DNA from: Mesostigma viride
Lineage: Eukaryota > Streptophyta > Mesostigmatophyceae > Mesostigmatales > Mesostigmataceae
NCBI GenBank assembly: GCA_009746045.1
Contig: RPFO01000276.1
Location: 938,085 to 988,245 of the forward strand
DNA: 50,161 bases
Direction of reading: 5' to 3'
In this document: in pieces, positions 37,514 through 49,343 of the stretch
Position numbering within the stretch: position 1 is the first letter of the stretch
How the letters are laid out: the number at the start of each line of letters is the position of its first letter
Made by a program: the position numbers and the translations under genes
Notes under the pieces: model-generated
Told to the model about the DNA's origin: nothing
What the model saw: the letters and a program-made list of their open reading frames with translations, nothing else
The model's database searches: none

Positions 37514-37973
37514 CTAACGGAAAATTCCGTCTCGTTTGATTCTATTTCCCCTGTTCAGGCGCGAACGTTTCCGTTCAGCACGTAACTGTCATTTCGTCTC
37601 GCTTGCTTATCAAATTTGACATCCCACGTCCTGTGCCTTGAAAAGTTTTAGTACAGATATCAGTTCGCGACTTTTTGTTTGACGCTTAAAAGAGTCAACG
37701 CGCCGTAATGTCCTGAGGCCGCGCGGATTGGCGAGACGCCCCACCTGCCCGCAAAAGTCTGAACATGTTCAGCGTTTCAGCACCCGTTCAGAATTCCTGA
37801 GACTCGATCTCCAAGGTTTGGGGATTTTCTTTGTACTACGCCGACTGGCCATCTCGCTACGGTCCTGGACGTCGTCCGCTCCCGCGCTAGGGGGCGCGGG
37901 GGACGGCCCCACTTCCGGCCTACGGCCGCGGCCAAAGTTTTCGGGCGTCATAAATCGTAGTTACTAGTAGGGG

Positions 37974-38400
37974 ACAAGAAAAAAGTGGGGGAGGGGGGGC
38001 TATCGCCCCCCCTCCCCGACTTGAGAGGACGTGACTCGCCGCTAGCGGCCCAGAGGCCGATAGTCGACCTTCTGGGCGCCAACCGCACCGGCCCGCGCGA
38101 CGCGCCAAGACCCTTCCACGGAGGACGCGCGGGCGGACGATTCCGACCGGGACGAACCGCCGCCGTGCGCCACGCGCAACGGACCCTTCCCCGTCAACAC
38201 CGTGGAAGCTCTCCGAGCGTGAGATACTTGGAAATTTCGTCACGTTCGTATCGAAAATGAAATTTCTGACAAATTTATCAGCTCGGACTTGACCACAATG
38301 AATTTCAGCATACCATTCGATACAACAATGATATTTCGGCGTCGGATACTTGGAAATTTCGTTACGTTCGTATCGCCAGTGAAATTCTGACAAATTTTAT
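37974..38400 (-). mobile_element. Hairpin element, copy in tandem unit 1
   Basis: Same terminus (CAAGAAAAAAG), 13-bp hairpin and GC-rich body as the copy at 4349. It extends further right through two subrepeats containing AGCTCGGACTTGACCACAAT and GATACTTGGAAATTTCGT. Equivalent copies start near 41935, 45892 and 49818. Confidence 0.65.
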
Positions 38401-38418
38401 CCTGAACTATTTCGCATC

Positions 38419-38638
38419 ATAACATGACTCCGTTGGGAGATCATCATGTAGCACTGGCTAACATATTCCCTTGCTGGATGGATGGAGGTAGGTGAAGAAT
38501 TAAACCTTTTTTGACCTTATTTGTCTAATTGTAATTGCCTAGCACAGTCTACCTAGAGGAGGGCCCTGATTGGACAATTGTGGCCATGTACGTAATTATG
38601 CTACATGTCGTACATGATCTCCCAACAAGTCATGTTAT
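38419..38638. mobile_element. 220-bp MITE-like element, unit 1
   Basis: Terminal inverted repeats of about 30 bp: ATAACATGACTCCGTTGGGA at the left and its imperfect complement TCCCAACAAGTCATGTTAT at the right. The interior is non-coding. A target duplication cannot be read unambiguously because the ends are palindromic (TAA/TTA). Identical copies in units 2 (42380-42599) and 3 (46334-46553) were multiplied with the unit, not by transposition. Confidence 0.6.
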
Positions 38639-39002
38639 AATTTAATTTCATTTCAATGCTAGCATGTCTTGTTGCATGCCCTCAAAGCTAAAATTGTTTA
38701 TCACGTGCAGAGAGAGCCCGCACAATGAATTTCAGCGTACCATTCATTAATTAATTATACCATGCGATATACTTTACAGATATTTCGCTGTCAAATACTT
38801 CGAAATTCGGGTACTGCTTTTTGCAAGCCAGCCATAAGGACCAAACACTCCCATGCAAACTCCCATTTTCATCATTAATTAATATTCATTGAGTGGCAAT
38901 CCTTTCATTCCTTTGTTCACACATGCACCATCCGTCATTCCCATTATTAAATTGAAAAAATTAAATCATAGCATGACTCCGTGGTGCCCACTATGACTTC
39001 AT

Positions 39003-40335
39003 GGGGGGGGCTGGCATGCTTGCGTGGGTGTGGGGGGGCCTCGCATGCGTGCGTGGGTGTGGGGGGGGCTCGCATGCGTGCGTGGGTGTGGGGGGGAGTG
39101 GCATGCATGCGTGGGTGTGGTGGGGGGCTGCCATGCATGCGTGGGGTTAGGGGGGGGCTGGCACGCGTGTGTGGGTTCGTGGGGTGGCTGCCATGCGTGC
39201 GTGGGTGTGTGGGGTGGCTGGCATGCGTAAGTGGGTGTGGGGGGTGGCATGCGTGCATGGGTTTGTGATGGGCTGGCATGCATGCGTGGGTTTGGGGGGG
39301 AGCTGCCATGCACGCATGGGTGTGGGGGGGGAGTGGCATGCATGCGTGGGTGTGGTGGGGAGCTGCCATGCGTACGTTGGTGACGGGGGTGGCTGGCATG
39401 CATAAGTGGGTTGGTGGGGTGGCTGGCATGCATGCGTGCATGTGGGGGGGGCTGGCATGCGTGCGTGGGTGTGTGGGGGGGCTCGCATGCGTGCGTGGGT
39501 GTGTGGGGGGGCTCGCATGCGTGCGTGGGTGTGGGGGGGAGTGGCATGCATGCGTGGGTGTGGTGGGGGGCTGCCATGCATGCGTGGGGTTAGGGGGGGG
39601 CTGGCACGCGTGTGTGGGTTGGTGGGGTGGCTGCCATGCGTGCGTGGGTGTGTGGGGTGGCTGGCATGCGTACGTGGGTGTGGGGGGTGGCTGGCATGCA
39701 TAAGCGGGTTTGTGATGGGCTGGCATGCGTGCGTGGGTTGGTGGGGTGGCTGGCATGCATGCGTGCATGTGGGGGGTCGCTGGCATGCATGCGTGGGTTT
39801 GTGGGGTAGCTGGCATGCGGGGGTGGGTGTGGGAGGGGCTGGCATGCATGCGTGGGTGTGGGGGGTGGCTGGCATGCATGCCTGCATGTGGGGTAGGGCT
39901 GGCATGCGTGCGTGGGTGTGTGGGGGGGCTGCCATGCGTGTGTCGGGGGGCTGGCATGCGTGGGTGGTTGGCGGGGGGAGTGGCATGCATGCGTGGGTGT
40001 GGTGGGGAGCTGCCATGCATGCGTGGTTTTAAGGGGGGGCTGGCACGCGTGCGTGGGTTCGTGGGGTGGCTGCCATGCGTGCGTGGGTGTGGGGGGTGGC
40101 TGGCATGCGTAAGTGGCTGTGGGGGTTGCTGGAATGCATAAGTGGGTTGTGGGGTGGCTGGCATGCGTGCGTGGGTGTGGGGGTGGCTGGCATGCGTGCG
40201 TGGATTGGTGGGGTGGCTGGCATGCATGCGGGCATGTGGGGGGTGGCTGGAATCCATGCGTGGGTTTGTGGGGTATAGCTAACATGTGTGCGTGGGTGTG
40301 GGAGGGGCTGGCATGCATGCGTTGGTTGACATGCC
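39003..40335. repeat. ~30-bp G-rich minisatellite, unit 1
   Basis: Same family as the intron array at 17575-18785: GGCTGGCATGCATGCGTGGG units with G runs on the plus strand, about 44 units. Long ORFs on either strand (up to 436 codons, PPTPTHACQP-like) reflect the 30-bp period only. Confidence 0.93.
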
Positions 40336-41424
40336 ATGGATGAAAAACACCAAGAAGAGTATATGGCCCCGCTGCCACCAAAAATCACCTGGTTGATCAA
40401 CCAAGGGGATAGCCTGCACAGTGAGACACAAACACAGCAGACCCAGCAAAGCAAAATTCAGGTTGTAAGCGAGTGGAGATTACTTTTGACATGCTTGATG
40501 AAGAAATATATAACACACCTTCTATTGTCACACCTTCTATAAACAAATGGTTGATTGATCACCTTATACACCACGTAAACATGCTACCAGACGCGCTCTT
40601 CAGTCCAGTCAAAATCCACGTGCGAAGCAAGTCAGCTTACGCAGAAAGCACCATGAATGTCAGCGAGTACAGCAGTAAATGACGCCCCAAACCCGTGACC
40701 AGGCAAGCATCCAGAGGGGCTTTCACCGCCCAGTATATTCCAGAAAAAAGCATCACAGATCCTTGGGCAACGGACGTTCACACAGGACATGCGAAGGACC
40801 ATGAAGATGGCGTCCTGCACGGCTAATCTGCGTTTTTAAAAACCCTTGCTACGCTATGTCTTTGCTGCGACTAGGTGGATTCGGCGAAATGGAAAGAACG
40901 CAACCATGAAAATGCATCAGAAAGAGAGCAGGTACTACCCCGGTCATCGAAACAAACGCCTCACAATCGGCATCGCCGGTTACGTCCCGTGGCAAAAAAT
41001 CCAGCGTTCTTTCCAATATGATGCGGCGACAGCAGAAGCTCGTTGGCCACACCCCAAGCCTTCCACGAACAGCAAACTGATTTCACTAGGCATCCAATAC
41101 GTAAAGCAGTTAAGCATGATACTACAATACCTAAATCTACAACGACATTCCATTTCCAGGTCGCCATAGCGACACGGACCTCTCCCACGCAGGTATCACT
41201 CCGTTGACGCACCTCCAGCTCATAAAATTTCGCACTTGCTCTTCAAACATAAAATTTTGACGTATAAAACCATGGCTGCGCATTCCCCATCCCAATTTTC
41301 TAGCCTACGTTGCCTGCCATCGCCAGCCAGCACAAGGAAAATTGCTCGCGCAGCACGTCACTTTGTTTTTCGCCCCGAGCATGCCGCACGCTTTGCCAAT
41401 AATTCCCAGTTCCCACTGCCCAGC
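40336..41424. other. Unassigned segment of the tandem unit
   Basis: Moderate GC, low repeat content. A 107-codon plus ORF (40846-41169, begins MLRYVFAATRWIRRNGK) and minus-strand ORFs overlap it. A minus-strand frame at 40640-40820 ends at a donor-like GTAAGC, and another at 40865-41020 reads RTLDFLPRDVTGDADCEAF. No family is recognised. The same segment recurs near 44.3-45.38 and 48.23-49.31 kb. It may be a remnant of a spliced gene. Confidence 0.35.
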
Positions 41425-41454
41425 AAGAAAAAAGTGGGGGAGGGGGGGCTATCG

Positions 41455-44400
41455 CTAACTGAAAATTCCGTCTCGTTTGATTCTATTTCCCCTGTTCAGG
41501 CGCGAACGTTTCCGTTCAGCACGGCTGAAAACGCTTTCCTTCAGAACTGTCATTTCGTCTCGCTTGCTTATCAAATTTGACATCCCACGTCCTGTGCCTT
41601 GAAAAGTTTTAGTACAGATATCAGTTCGCGACTTTTTGTTTGACGCTTAAAAGAGTCAACGCGCCGTAATGTCCTGAGGCCGCGCGGATTGGCGAGACGC
41701 CCCACCTGCCCGCAAAAGTCTGAACATGTTCAGCGTTTCAGCACCCGTTCAGAATTCCTGAGACTCGATCTCCAAGGTTTGGGGATTTTCTTTGTACTAC
41801 GCCGACTGGCCATCTCGCTACGGTCCTGGACGTCGTCCGCTCCCGCGCTAGGGGGCGCGGGGGACGGCCCCACTTCCGGCCTACGGCCGCGGCCAAAGTT
41901 TTCGGGCGTCATAAATCGTAGTTACTAGTAGGGGACAAGAAAAAAGTGGGGGAGGGGGGGCTATCGCCCCCCCTCCCCGACTTGAGAGGACGTGACTCGC
42001 CGCTAGCGGCCCAGAGGCCGATAGTCGACCTTCTGGGCGCCAACCGCACCGGCCCGCGCGACGCGCCAAGACCCTTCCACGGAGGACGCGCGGGCGGACG
42101 ATTCCGACCGGGACGAACCGCCGCCGTGCGCCACGCGCAACGGACCCTTCCCCGTCAACACCGTGGAAGCTCTCCGAGCGTGAGATACTTGGAAATTTCG
42201 TCACGTTCGTATCGAAAATGAAATTTCTGACAAATTTATCAGCTCGGACTTGACCACAATGAATTTCAGCATACCATTCGATACAACAATGATATTTCGG
42301 CGTCGGATACTTGGAAATTTCGTTACGTTCGTATCGCCAGTGAAATTCTGACAAATTTTATCCTGAACTATTTCGCATCATAACATGACTCCGTTGGGAG
42401 ATCATCATGTAGCACTGGCTAACATATTCCCTTGCTGGATGGATGGAGGTAGGTGAAGAATTAAACCTTTTTTGACCTTATTTGTCTAATTGTAATTGCC
42501 TAGCACAGTCTACCTAGAGGAGGGCCCTGATTGGACAATTGTGGCCATGTACGTAATTATGCTACATGTCGTACATGATCTCCCAACAAGTCATGTTATA
42601 ATTTAATTTCATTTCAATGCTAGCATGTCTTGTTGCATGCCCTCAAAGCTAAAATTGTTTATCACGTGCAGAGAGAGCCCGCACAATGAATTTCAGCGTA
42701 CCATTCATTAATTAATTATACCATGCGATATACTTTACAGATATTTCGCTGTCAAATACTTCGAAATTCGGGTACTGCTTTTTGCAAGCCAGCCATAAGG
42801 ACCAAACACTCCCATGCAAACTCCCATTTTCATCATTAATTAATATTCATTGAGTGGCAATCCTTTCATTCCTTTGTTCACACATGCACCATCCGTCATT
42901 CCCATTATTAAATTGAAAAAATTAAATCATAGCATGACTCCGTGGTGCCCACTATGACTTCATGGGGGGGGCTGGCATGCTTGCGTGGGTGTGGGGGGCC
43001 TCGCATGCGTGCGTGGGTGTGGGGGGGGCTCGCATGCGTGCGTGGGTGTGGGGGGGAGTGGCATGCATGCGTGGGTGTGGTGGGGGGCTGCCATGCATGC
43101 GTGGGGTTAGGGGGGGCTGGCACGCGTGTGTGGGTTCGTGGGGTGGCTGCCATGCGTGCGTGGGTGTGTGGGGTGGCTGGCATGCGTAAGTGGGTGTGGG
43201 GGGTGGCATGCGTGCATGGGTTTGTGATGGGCTGGCATGCATGCGTGGGTTTGGGGGGGAGCTGCCATGCACGCATGGGTGTGGGGGGGAGTGGCATGCA
43301 TGCGTGGGTGTGGTGGGGAGCTGCCATGCGTACGTTGGTGACGGGGGTGGCTGGCATGCATAAGTGGGTTGGTGGGGTGGCTGGCATGCATGCGTGCATG
43401 TGGGGGGGGCTGGCATGCGTGCGTGGGTGTGTGGGGGGGCTCGCATGCGTGCGTGGGTGTGTGGGGGGGCTCGCATGCGTGCGTGGGTGTGGGGGGGAGT
43501 GGCATGCATGCGTGGGTGTGGTGGGGGGCTGCCATGCATGCGTGGGGTTAGGGGGGGCTGGCACGCGTGTGTGGGTTGGTGGGGTGGCTGCCATGCGTGC
43601 GTGGGTGTGTGGGGTGGCTGGCATGCGTACGTGGGTGTGGGGGGTGGCTGGCATGCATAAGCGGGTTTGTGATGGGCTGGCATGCGTGCGTGGGTTGGTG
43701 GGGTGGCTGGCATGCATGCGTGCATGTGGGGGGTCGCTGGCATGCATGCGTGGGTTTGTGGGGTAGCTGGCATGCGGGGGTGGGTGTGGGAGGGGCTGGC
43801 ATGCATGCGTGGGTGTGGGGGGTGGCTGGCATGCATGCCTGCATGTGGGGTAGGGCTGGCATGCGTGCGTGGGTGTGTGGGGGGGCTGCCATGCGTGTGT
43901 CGGGGGGCTGGCATGCGTGGGTGGTTGGCGGGGGAGTGGCATGCATGCGTGGGTGTGGTGGGGAGCTGCCATGCATGCGTGGTTTTAAGGGGGGGCTGGC
44001 ACGCGTGCGTGGGTTCGTGGGGTGGCTGCCATGCGTGCGTGGGTGTGGGGGGTGGCTGGCATGCGTAAGTGGCTGTGGGGGTTGCTGGAATGCATAAGTG
44101 GGTTGTGGGGTGGCTGGCATGCGTGCGTGGGTGTGGGGGTGGCTGGCATGCGTGCGTGGATTGGTGGGGTGGCTGGCATGCATGCGGGCATGTGGGGGGT
44201 GGCTGGAATCCATGCGTGGGTTTGTGGGGTATAGCTAACATGTGTGCGTGGGTGTGGGAGGGGCTGGCATGCATGCGTTGGTTGACATGCCATGGATGAA
44301 AAACACCAAGAAGAGTATATGGCCCCGCTGCCACCAAAAATCACCTGGTTGATCAACCAAGGGGATAGCCTGCACAGTGAGACACAAACACAGCAGACCC

Positions 44401-45410
44401 AGCAAAGCAAAATTCAGGTTGTAAGCGAGTGGAGATTACTTTTGACATGCTTGATGAAGAAATATATAACACACCTTCTATTGTCACACCTTCTATAAAC
44501 AAATGGTTGATTGATCACCTTATACACCACGTAAACATGCTACCAGACGCGCTCTTCAGTCCAGTCAAAATCCACGTGCGAAGCAAGTCAGCTTACGCAG
44601 AAAGCACCATGAATGTCAGCGAGTACAGCAGTAAATGACGCCCCAAACCCGTGACCAGGCAAGCATCCAGAGGGGCTTTCACCGCCCAGTATATTCCAGA
44701 AAAAAGCATCACAGATCCTTGGGCAACGGACGTTCACACAGGACATGCGAAGGACCATGAAGATGGCGTCCTGCACGGCTAATCTGCGTTTTTAAAAACC
44801 CTTGCTACGCTATGTCTTTGCTGCGACTAGGTGGATTCGGCGAAATGGAAAGAACGCAACCATGAAAATGCATCAGAAAGAGAGCAGGTACTACCCCGGT
44901 CATCGAAACAAACGCCTCACAATCGGCATCGCCGGTTACGTCCCGTGGCAAAAAATCCAGCGTTCTTTCCAATATGATGCGGCGACAGCAGAAGCTCGTT
45001 GGCCACACCCCAAGCCTTCCACGAACAGCAAACTGATTTCACTAGGCATCCAATACGTAAAGCAGTTAAGCATGATACTACAATACCTAAATCTACAACG
45101 ACATTCCATTTCCAGGTCGCCATAGCGACACGGACCTCTCCCACGCAGGTATCACTCCGTTGACGCACCTCCAGCTCATAAAATTTCGCACTTGCTCTTC
45201 AAACATAAAATTTTGACGTATAAAACCATGGCTGCGCATTCCCCATCCCAATTTTCTAGCCTACGTTGCCTGCCATCGCCAGCCAGCACAAGGAAAATTG
45301 CTCGCGCAGCACGTCACTTTGTTTTTCGCCCCGAGCATGCCGCACGCTTTGCCAATAATTCCCAGTTCCCACTGCCCAGCAAGAAAAAAGTGGGGGAGGG
45401 GGGGCTATCG
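41455..45410 (+). repeat. Tandem ~3.95-kb unit, copy 2
   Basis: 3,956 bp, almost identical to copy 1, with the same contents: hairpin element from 41935, MITE-like element 42380-42599, minisatellite about 42963-44291, unassigned segment 44292-45380. It ends with the truncated hairpin CAAGAAAAAAGTGGGGGAGG and CTATCG. Confidence 0.93.
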
Positions 45411-48400
45411 CTAACTGAAAATTCCGTCTCGTTTGATTCTATTTCCCCTGTTCAGGCGCGAACGTTTCCGTTCAGCACGGCTGAAAACGCTTTCCTTCAG
45501 AACTGTCATTTCGTCTCGCTTGCTTATCAAATTTGACATCCCACGTCCTGTGCCTTGAAAAGTTTTAGTACAGATATCAGTTCGCGACTTTTTGTTTGAC
45601 GCTTAAAAGAGTCAACGCGCCGTAATGTCCTGAGGCCGCGCGGATTGGCGAGACGCCCCACCTGCCCGCAAAAGTCTGAACATGTTCAGCGTTTCAGCAC
45701 CCGTTCAGAATTCCTGAGACTCGATCTCCAAGGTTTGGGGATTTTCTTTGTACTACGCCGACTGGCCATCTCGCTACGGTCCTGGACGTCGTCCGCTCCC
45801 GCGCTAGGGGGCGCGGGGGACGGCCCCACTTCCGGCCTACGGCCGCGGCCAAAGTTTTCGGGCGTCATAAATCGTAGTTACTAGTAGGGGACAAGAAAAA
45901 AGTGGGGAGGGGGGGCTATCGCCCCCCTCCCCGACTTGAGAGGACGTGACTCGCCGCTAGCGGCCCAGAGGCCGATAGTCGACCTTCTGGGCGCCAACCG
46001 CACCGGCCCGCGCGACGCGCCAAGACCCTTCCACGGAGGACGCGCGGGCGGACGATTCCGACCGGGACGAACCGCCGCCGTGCGCCACGCGCAACGGACC
46101 CTTCCCCGTCAACACCGTGGAAGCTCTCCGAGCGTGAGATACTTGGAAATTTCGTCACGTTCGTATCGAAAATGAAATTTCTGACAAATTTATCAGCTCG
46201 GACTTGACCACAATGAATTTCAGCATACCATTCGATACAACAATGATATTTCGGCGTCGGATACTTGGAAATTTCGTTACGTTCGTATCGCCAGTGAAAT
46301 TCTGACAAATTTTATCCTGAACTATTTCGCATCATAACATGACTCCGTTGGGAGATCATCATGTAGCACTGGCTAACATATTCCCTTGCTGGATGGATGG
46401 AGGTAGGTGAAGAATTAAACCTTTTTTGACCTTATTTGTCTAATTGTAATTGCCTAGCACAGTCTACCTAGAGGAGGGCCCTGATTGGACAATTGTGGCC
46501 ATGTACGTAATTATGCTACATGTCGTACATGATCTCCCAACAAGTCATGTTATAATTTAATTTCATTTCAATGCTAGCATGTCTTGTTGCATGCCCTCAA
46601 AGCTAAAATTGTTTATCACGTGCAGAGAGAGCCCGCACAATGAATTTCAGCGTACCATTCATTAATTAATTATACCATGCGATATACTTTACAGATATTT
46701 CGCTGTCAAATACTTCGAAATTCGGGTACTGCTTTTTGCAAGCCAGCCATAAGGACCAAACACTCCCATGCAAACTCCCATTTTCATCATTAATTAATAT
46801 TCATTGAGTGGCAATCCTTTCATTCCTTTGTTCACACATGCACCATCCGTCATTCCCATTATTAAATTGAAAAAATTAAATCATAGCATGACTCCGTGGT
46901 GCCCACTATGACTTCATGGGGGGGGGCTGGCATGCTTGCGTGGGTGGTGGGGGCCTCGCATGCGTGCGTGGGTGTGGGGGGGGCTCGCATGCGTGCGTGG
47001 GTGTGGGGGGGAGTGGCATGCATGCGTGGGTGTGGTGGGGGGCTGCCATGCATGCGTGGGGTTAGGGGGGGCTGGCACGCGTGTGTGGGTTCGTGGGGTG
47101 GCTGCCATGCGTGCGTGGGTGTGTGGGGTGGCTGGCATGCGTAAGTGGGTGTGGGGGGTGGCATGCGTGCATGGGTTTGTGATGGGCTGGCATGCATGCG
47201 TGGGTTTGGGGGGAGCTGCCATGCACGCATGGGTGTGGGGGGGGAGTGGCATGCATGCGTGGGTGTGGTGGGGAGCTGCCATGCGTACGTTGGTGACGGG
47301 GGTGGCTGGCATGCATAAGTGGGTTGGTGGGGTGGCTGGCATGCATGCGTGCATGTGGGGGGGGCTGGCATGCGTGCGTGGGTGTGTGGGGGGCTCGCAT
47401 GCGTGCGTGGGTGTGTGGGGGGCTCGCATGCGTGCGTGGGTGTGGGGGGAGTGGCATGCATGCGTGGGTGTGGTGGGGGCTGCCATGCATGCGTGGGGTT
47501 AGGGGGGGCTGGCACGCGTGTGTGGGTTGGTGGGGTGGCTGCCATGCGTGCGTGGGTGTGTGGGGTGGCTGGCATGCGTACGTGGGTGTGGGGGGTGGGC
47601 ATGCATAAGCGGGTTTGTGATGGGGCATGCGTGCGTGGGTTGGTGGGGTGGCTGGCATGCATGCGTGCATGTGGGGGTCGCTGGCATGCATGCGTGGGTT
47701 TGTGGGGTAGCTGGCATGCGGGGGTGGGTGTGGGAGGGGCTGGCATGCATGCGTGGGTGTGGGGGTGGCTGGCATGCATGCCTGCATGTGGGGTAGGGCT
47801 GGCATGCGTGCGTGGGTGTGTGGGGGGCTGCCATGCGTGTGTCGGGGGCTGGCATGCGTGGGTGGTTGGCGGGAGTGGCATGCATGCGTGGGTGTGGTGG
47901 GGAGCTGCCATGCATGCGTGGTTTTAAGGGGGGCTGGCACGCGTGCGTGGGTTCGTGGGGTGGCTGCCATGCGTGCGTGGGTGTGGGGGGTGGCTGGCAT
48001 GCGTAAGTGGCTGTGGGGGTTGCTGGAATGCATAAGTGGGTTGTGGGGTGGCTGGCATGCGTGCGTGGGTGTGGGGGTGGCTGGCATGCGTGCGTGGATT
48101 GGTGGGGTGGCTGGCATGCATGCGGGCATGTGGGGGGTGGCTGGAATCCATGCGTGGGTTTGTGGGGTATAGCTAACATGTGTGCGTGGGTGTGGGAGGG
48201 GCTGGCATGCATGCGTTGGTTGACATGCCATGGATGAAAAACACCAAGAAGAGTATATGGCCCCGCTGCCACCAAAAATCACCTGGTTGATCAACCAAGG
48301 GGATAGCCTGCACAGTGAGACACAAACACAGCAGACCCAGCAAAGCAAAATTCAGGTTGTAAGCGAGTGGAGATTACTTTTGACATGCTTGATGAAGAAA

Positions 48401-49343
48401 TATATAACACACCTTCTATTGTCACCCTTCTATAAACAAATGGTTGATTGATCACCTTATACACCACGTAAACATGCTACCAGACGCGCTCTTCAGTCCA
48501 GTCAAAATCCACGTGCGAAGCAAGTCAGCTTACGCAGAAAGCCCATGAATGTCAGCGAGTACAGCAGTAAATGACGCCCCAAACCCGTGACCAGGCAAGC
48601 ATCCAGAGGGGCTTTCACCGCCCAGTATATTCCAGAAAAAAGCATCACAGATCCTTGGGCAACGGACGTTCACACAGGACATGCGAAGGACCATGAAGAT
48701 GGCGTCCTGCACGGCTAATCTGCGTTTTTAAAAACCCTTGCTACGCTATGTCTTTGCTGCGACTAGGTGGATTCGGCGAAATGGAAAGAACGCAACCATG
48801 AAAATGCATCAGAAAGAGAGCAGGTACTACCCCGGTCATCAAAACAAACGCCTCACAATCGCATCGCCGGTTACGTCCCGTGGCAAAAAATCCAGCGTTC
48901 TTTCCAATATGATGCGGCGACAGCAGAAGCTCGTTGGCCACACCCCAAGCCTTCCACGAACAGCAAACTGATTTCACTAGGCATCCAATACGTAAAGCAG
49001 TTAAGCATGATACTACAATACCTAAATCTACAACGACATTCCATTTCCAGGTCGCCATAGCGACACGGACCTCCCACGCAGGTATCACTCCGTTGACGCA
49101 CCTCCAGCTCATAAAATTTCGCACTTGCTCTTCAAACATAAAATTTTGACGTATAAAACCATGGCTGCGCATTCCCCATCCCAATTTTCTAGCCTACGTT
49201 GCCTGCCATCGCCAGCCAGCACAAGGAAAATTGCTCGCGCAGCACGTCACTTTGTTTTTCGCCCCGAGCATGCCGCACGCTTTGCCAATAATTCCCAGTT
49301 CCCACTGCCCAGCAAGAAAAAAGTGGGGGAGGGGGGGCTATCG
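45411..49343 (+). repeat. Tandem ~3.95-kb unit, copy 3, with many small deletions
   Basis: 3,933 bp. Contents as in copy 2: hairpin element from about 45892, MITE-like 46334-46553, minisatellite about 46917-48229. Differences from copy 2 are mostly one- and two-base losses, for example in G runs (46944, 47386), CACC to CCC near 48424, GCACC to GCCC near 48541, and CTCTCCC to CTCCC near 49072. Confidence 0.93.

Larger units (their letters stand above)
37514..41454 (+). repeat. Tandem ~3.95-kb unit, copy 1
   Basis: First of the head-to-tail units. It runs from CTAACGGAAAATTCCG to GGGGGGCTATCG, in the hairpin half. It contains the TTCGCGAC/GTTCAGC-rich segment (37.5-37.97), a full hairpin element (37974-38400), a MITE-like element (38419-38638), the minisatellite (39003-40335) and a unique segment (40336-41424). 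Compared with copy 2 it lacks about 20 bp near 37588 and differs mainly in G-run lengths. Confidence 0.93.

Noticed and set aside
38947-48348. Large histidine/proline/threonine ORFs (up to 461 codons)
   Set aside because: Products of a 30-bp minisatellite whose period is a multiple of three. Frames break wherever a unit differs by one base, and both strands are open.
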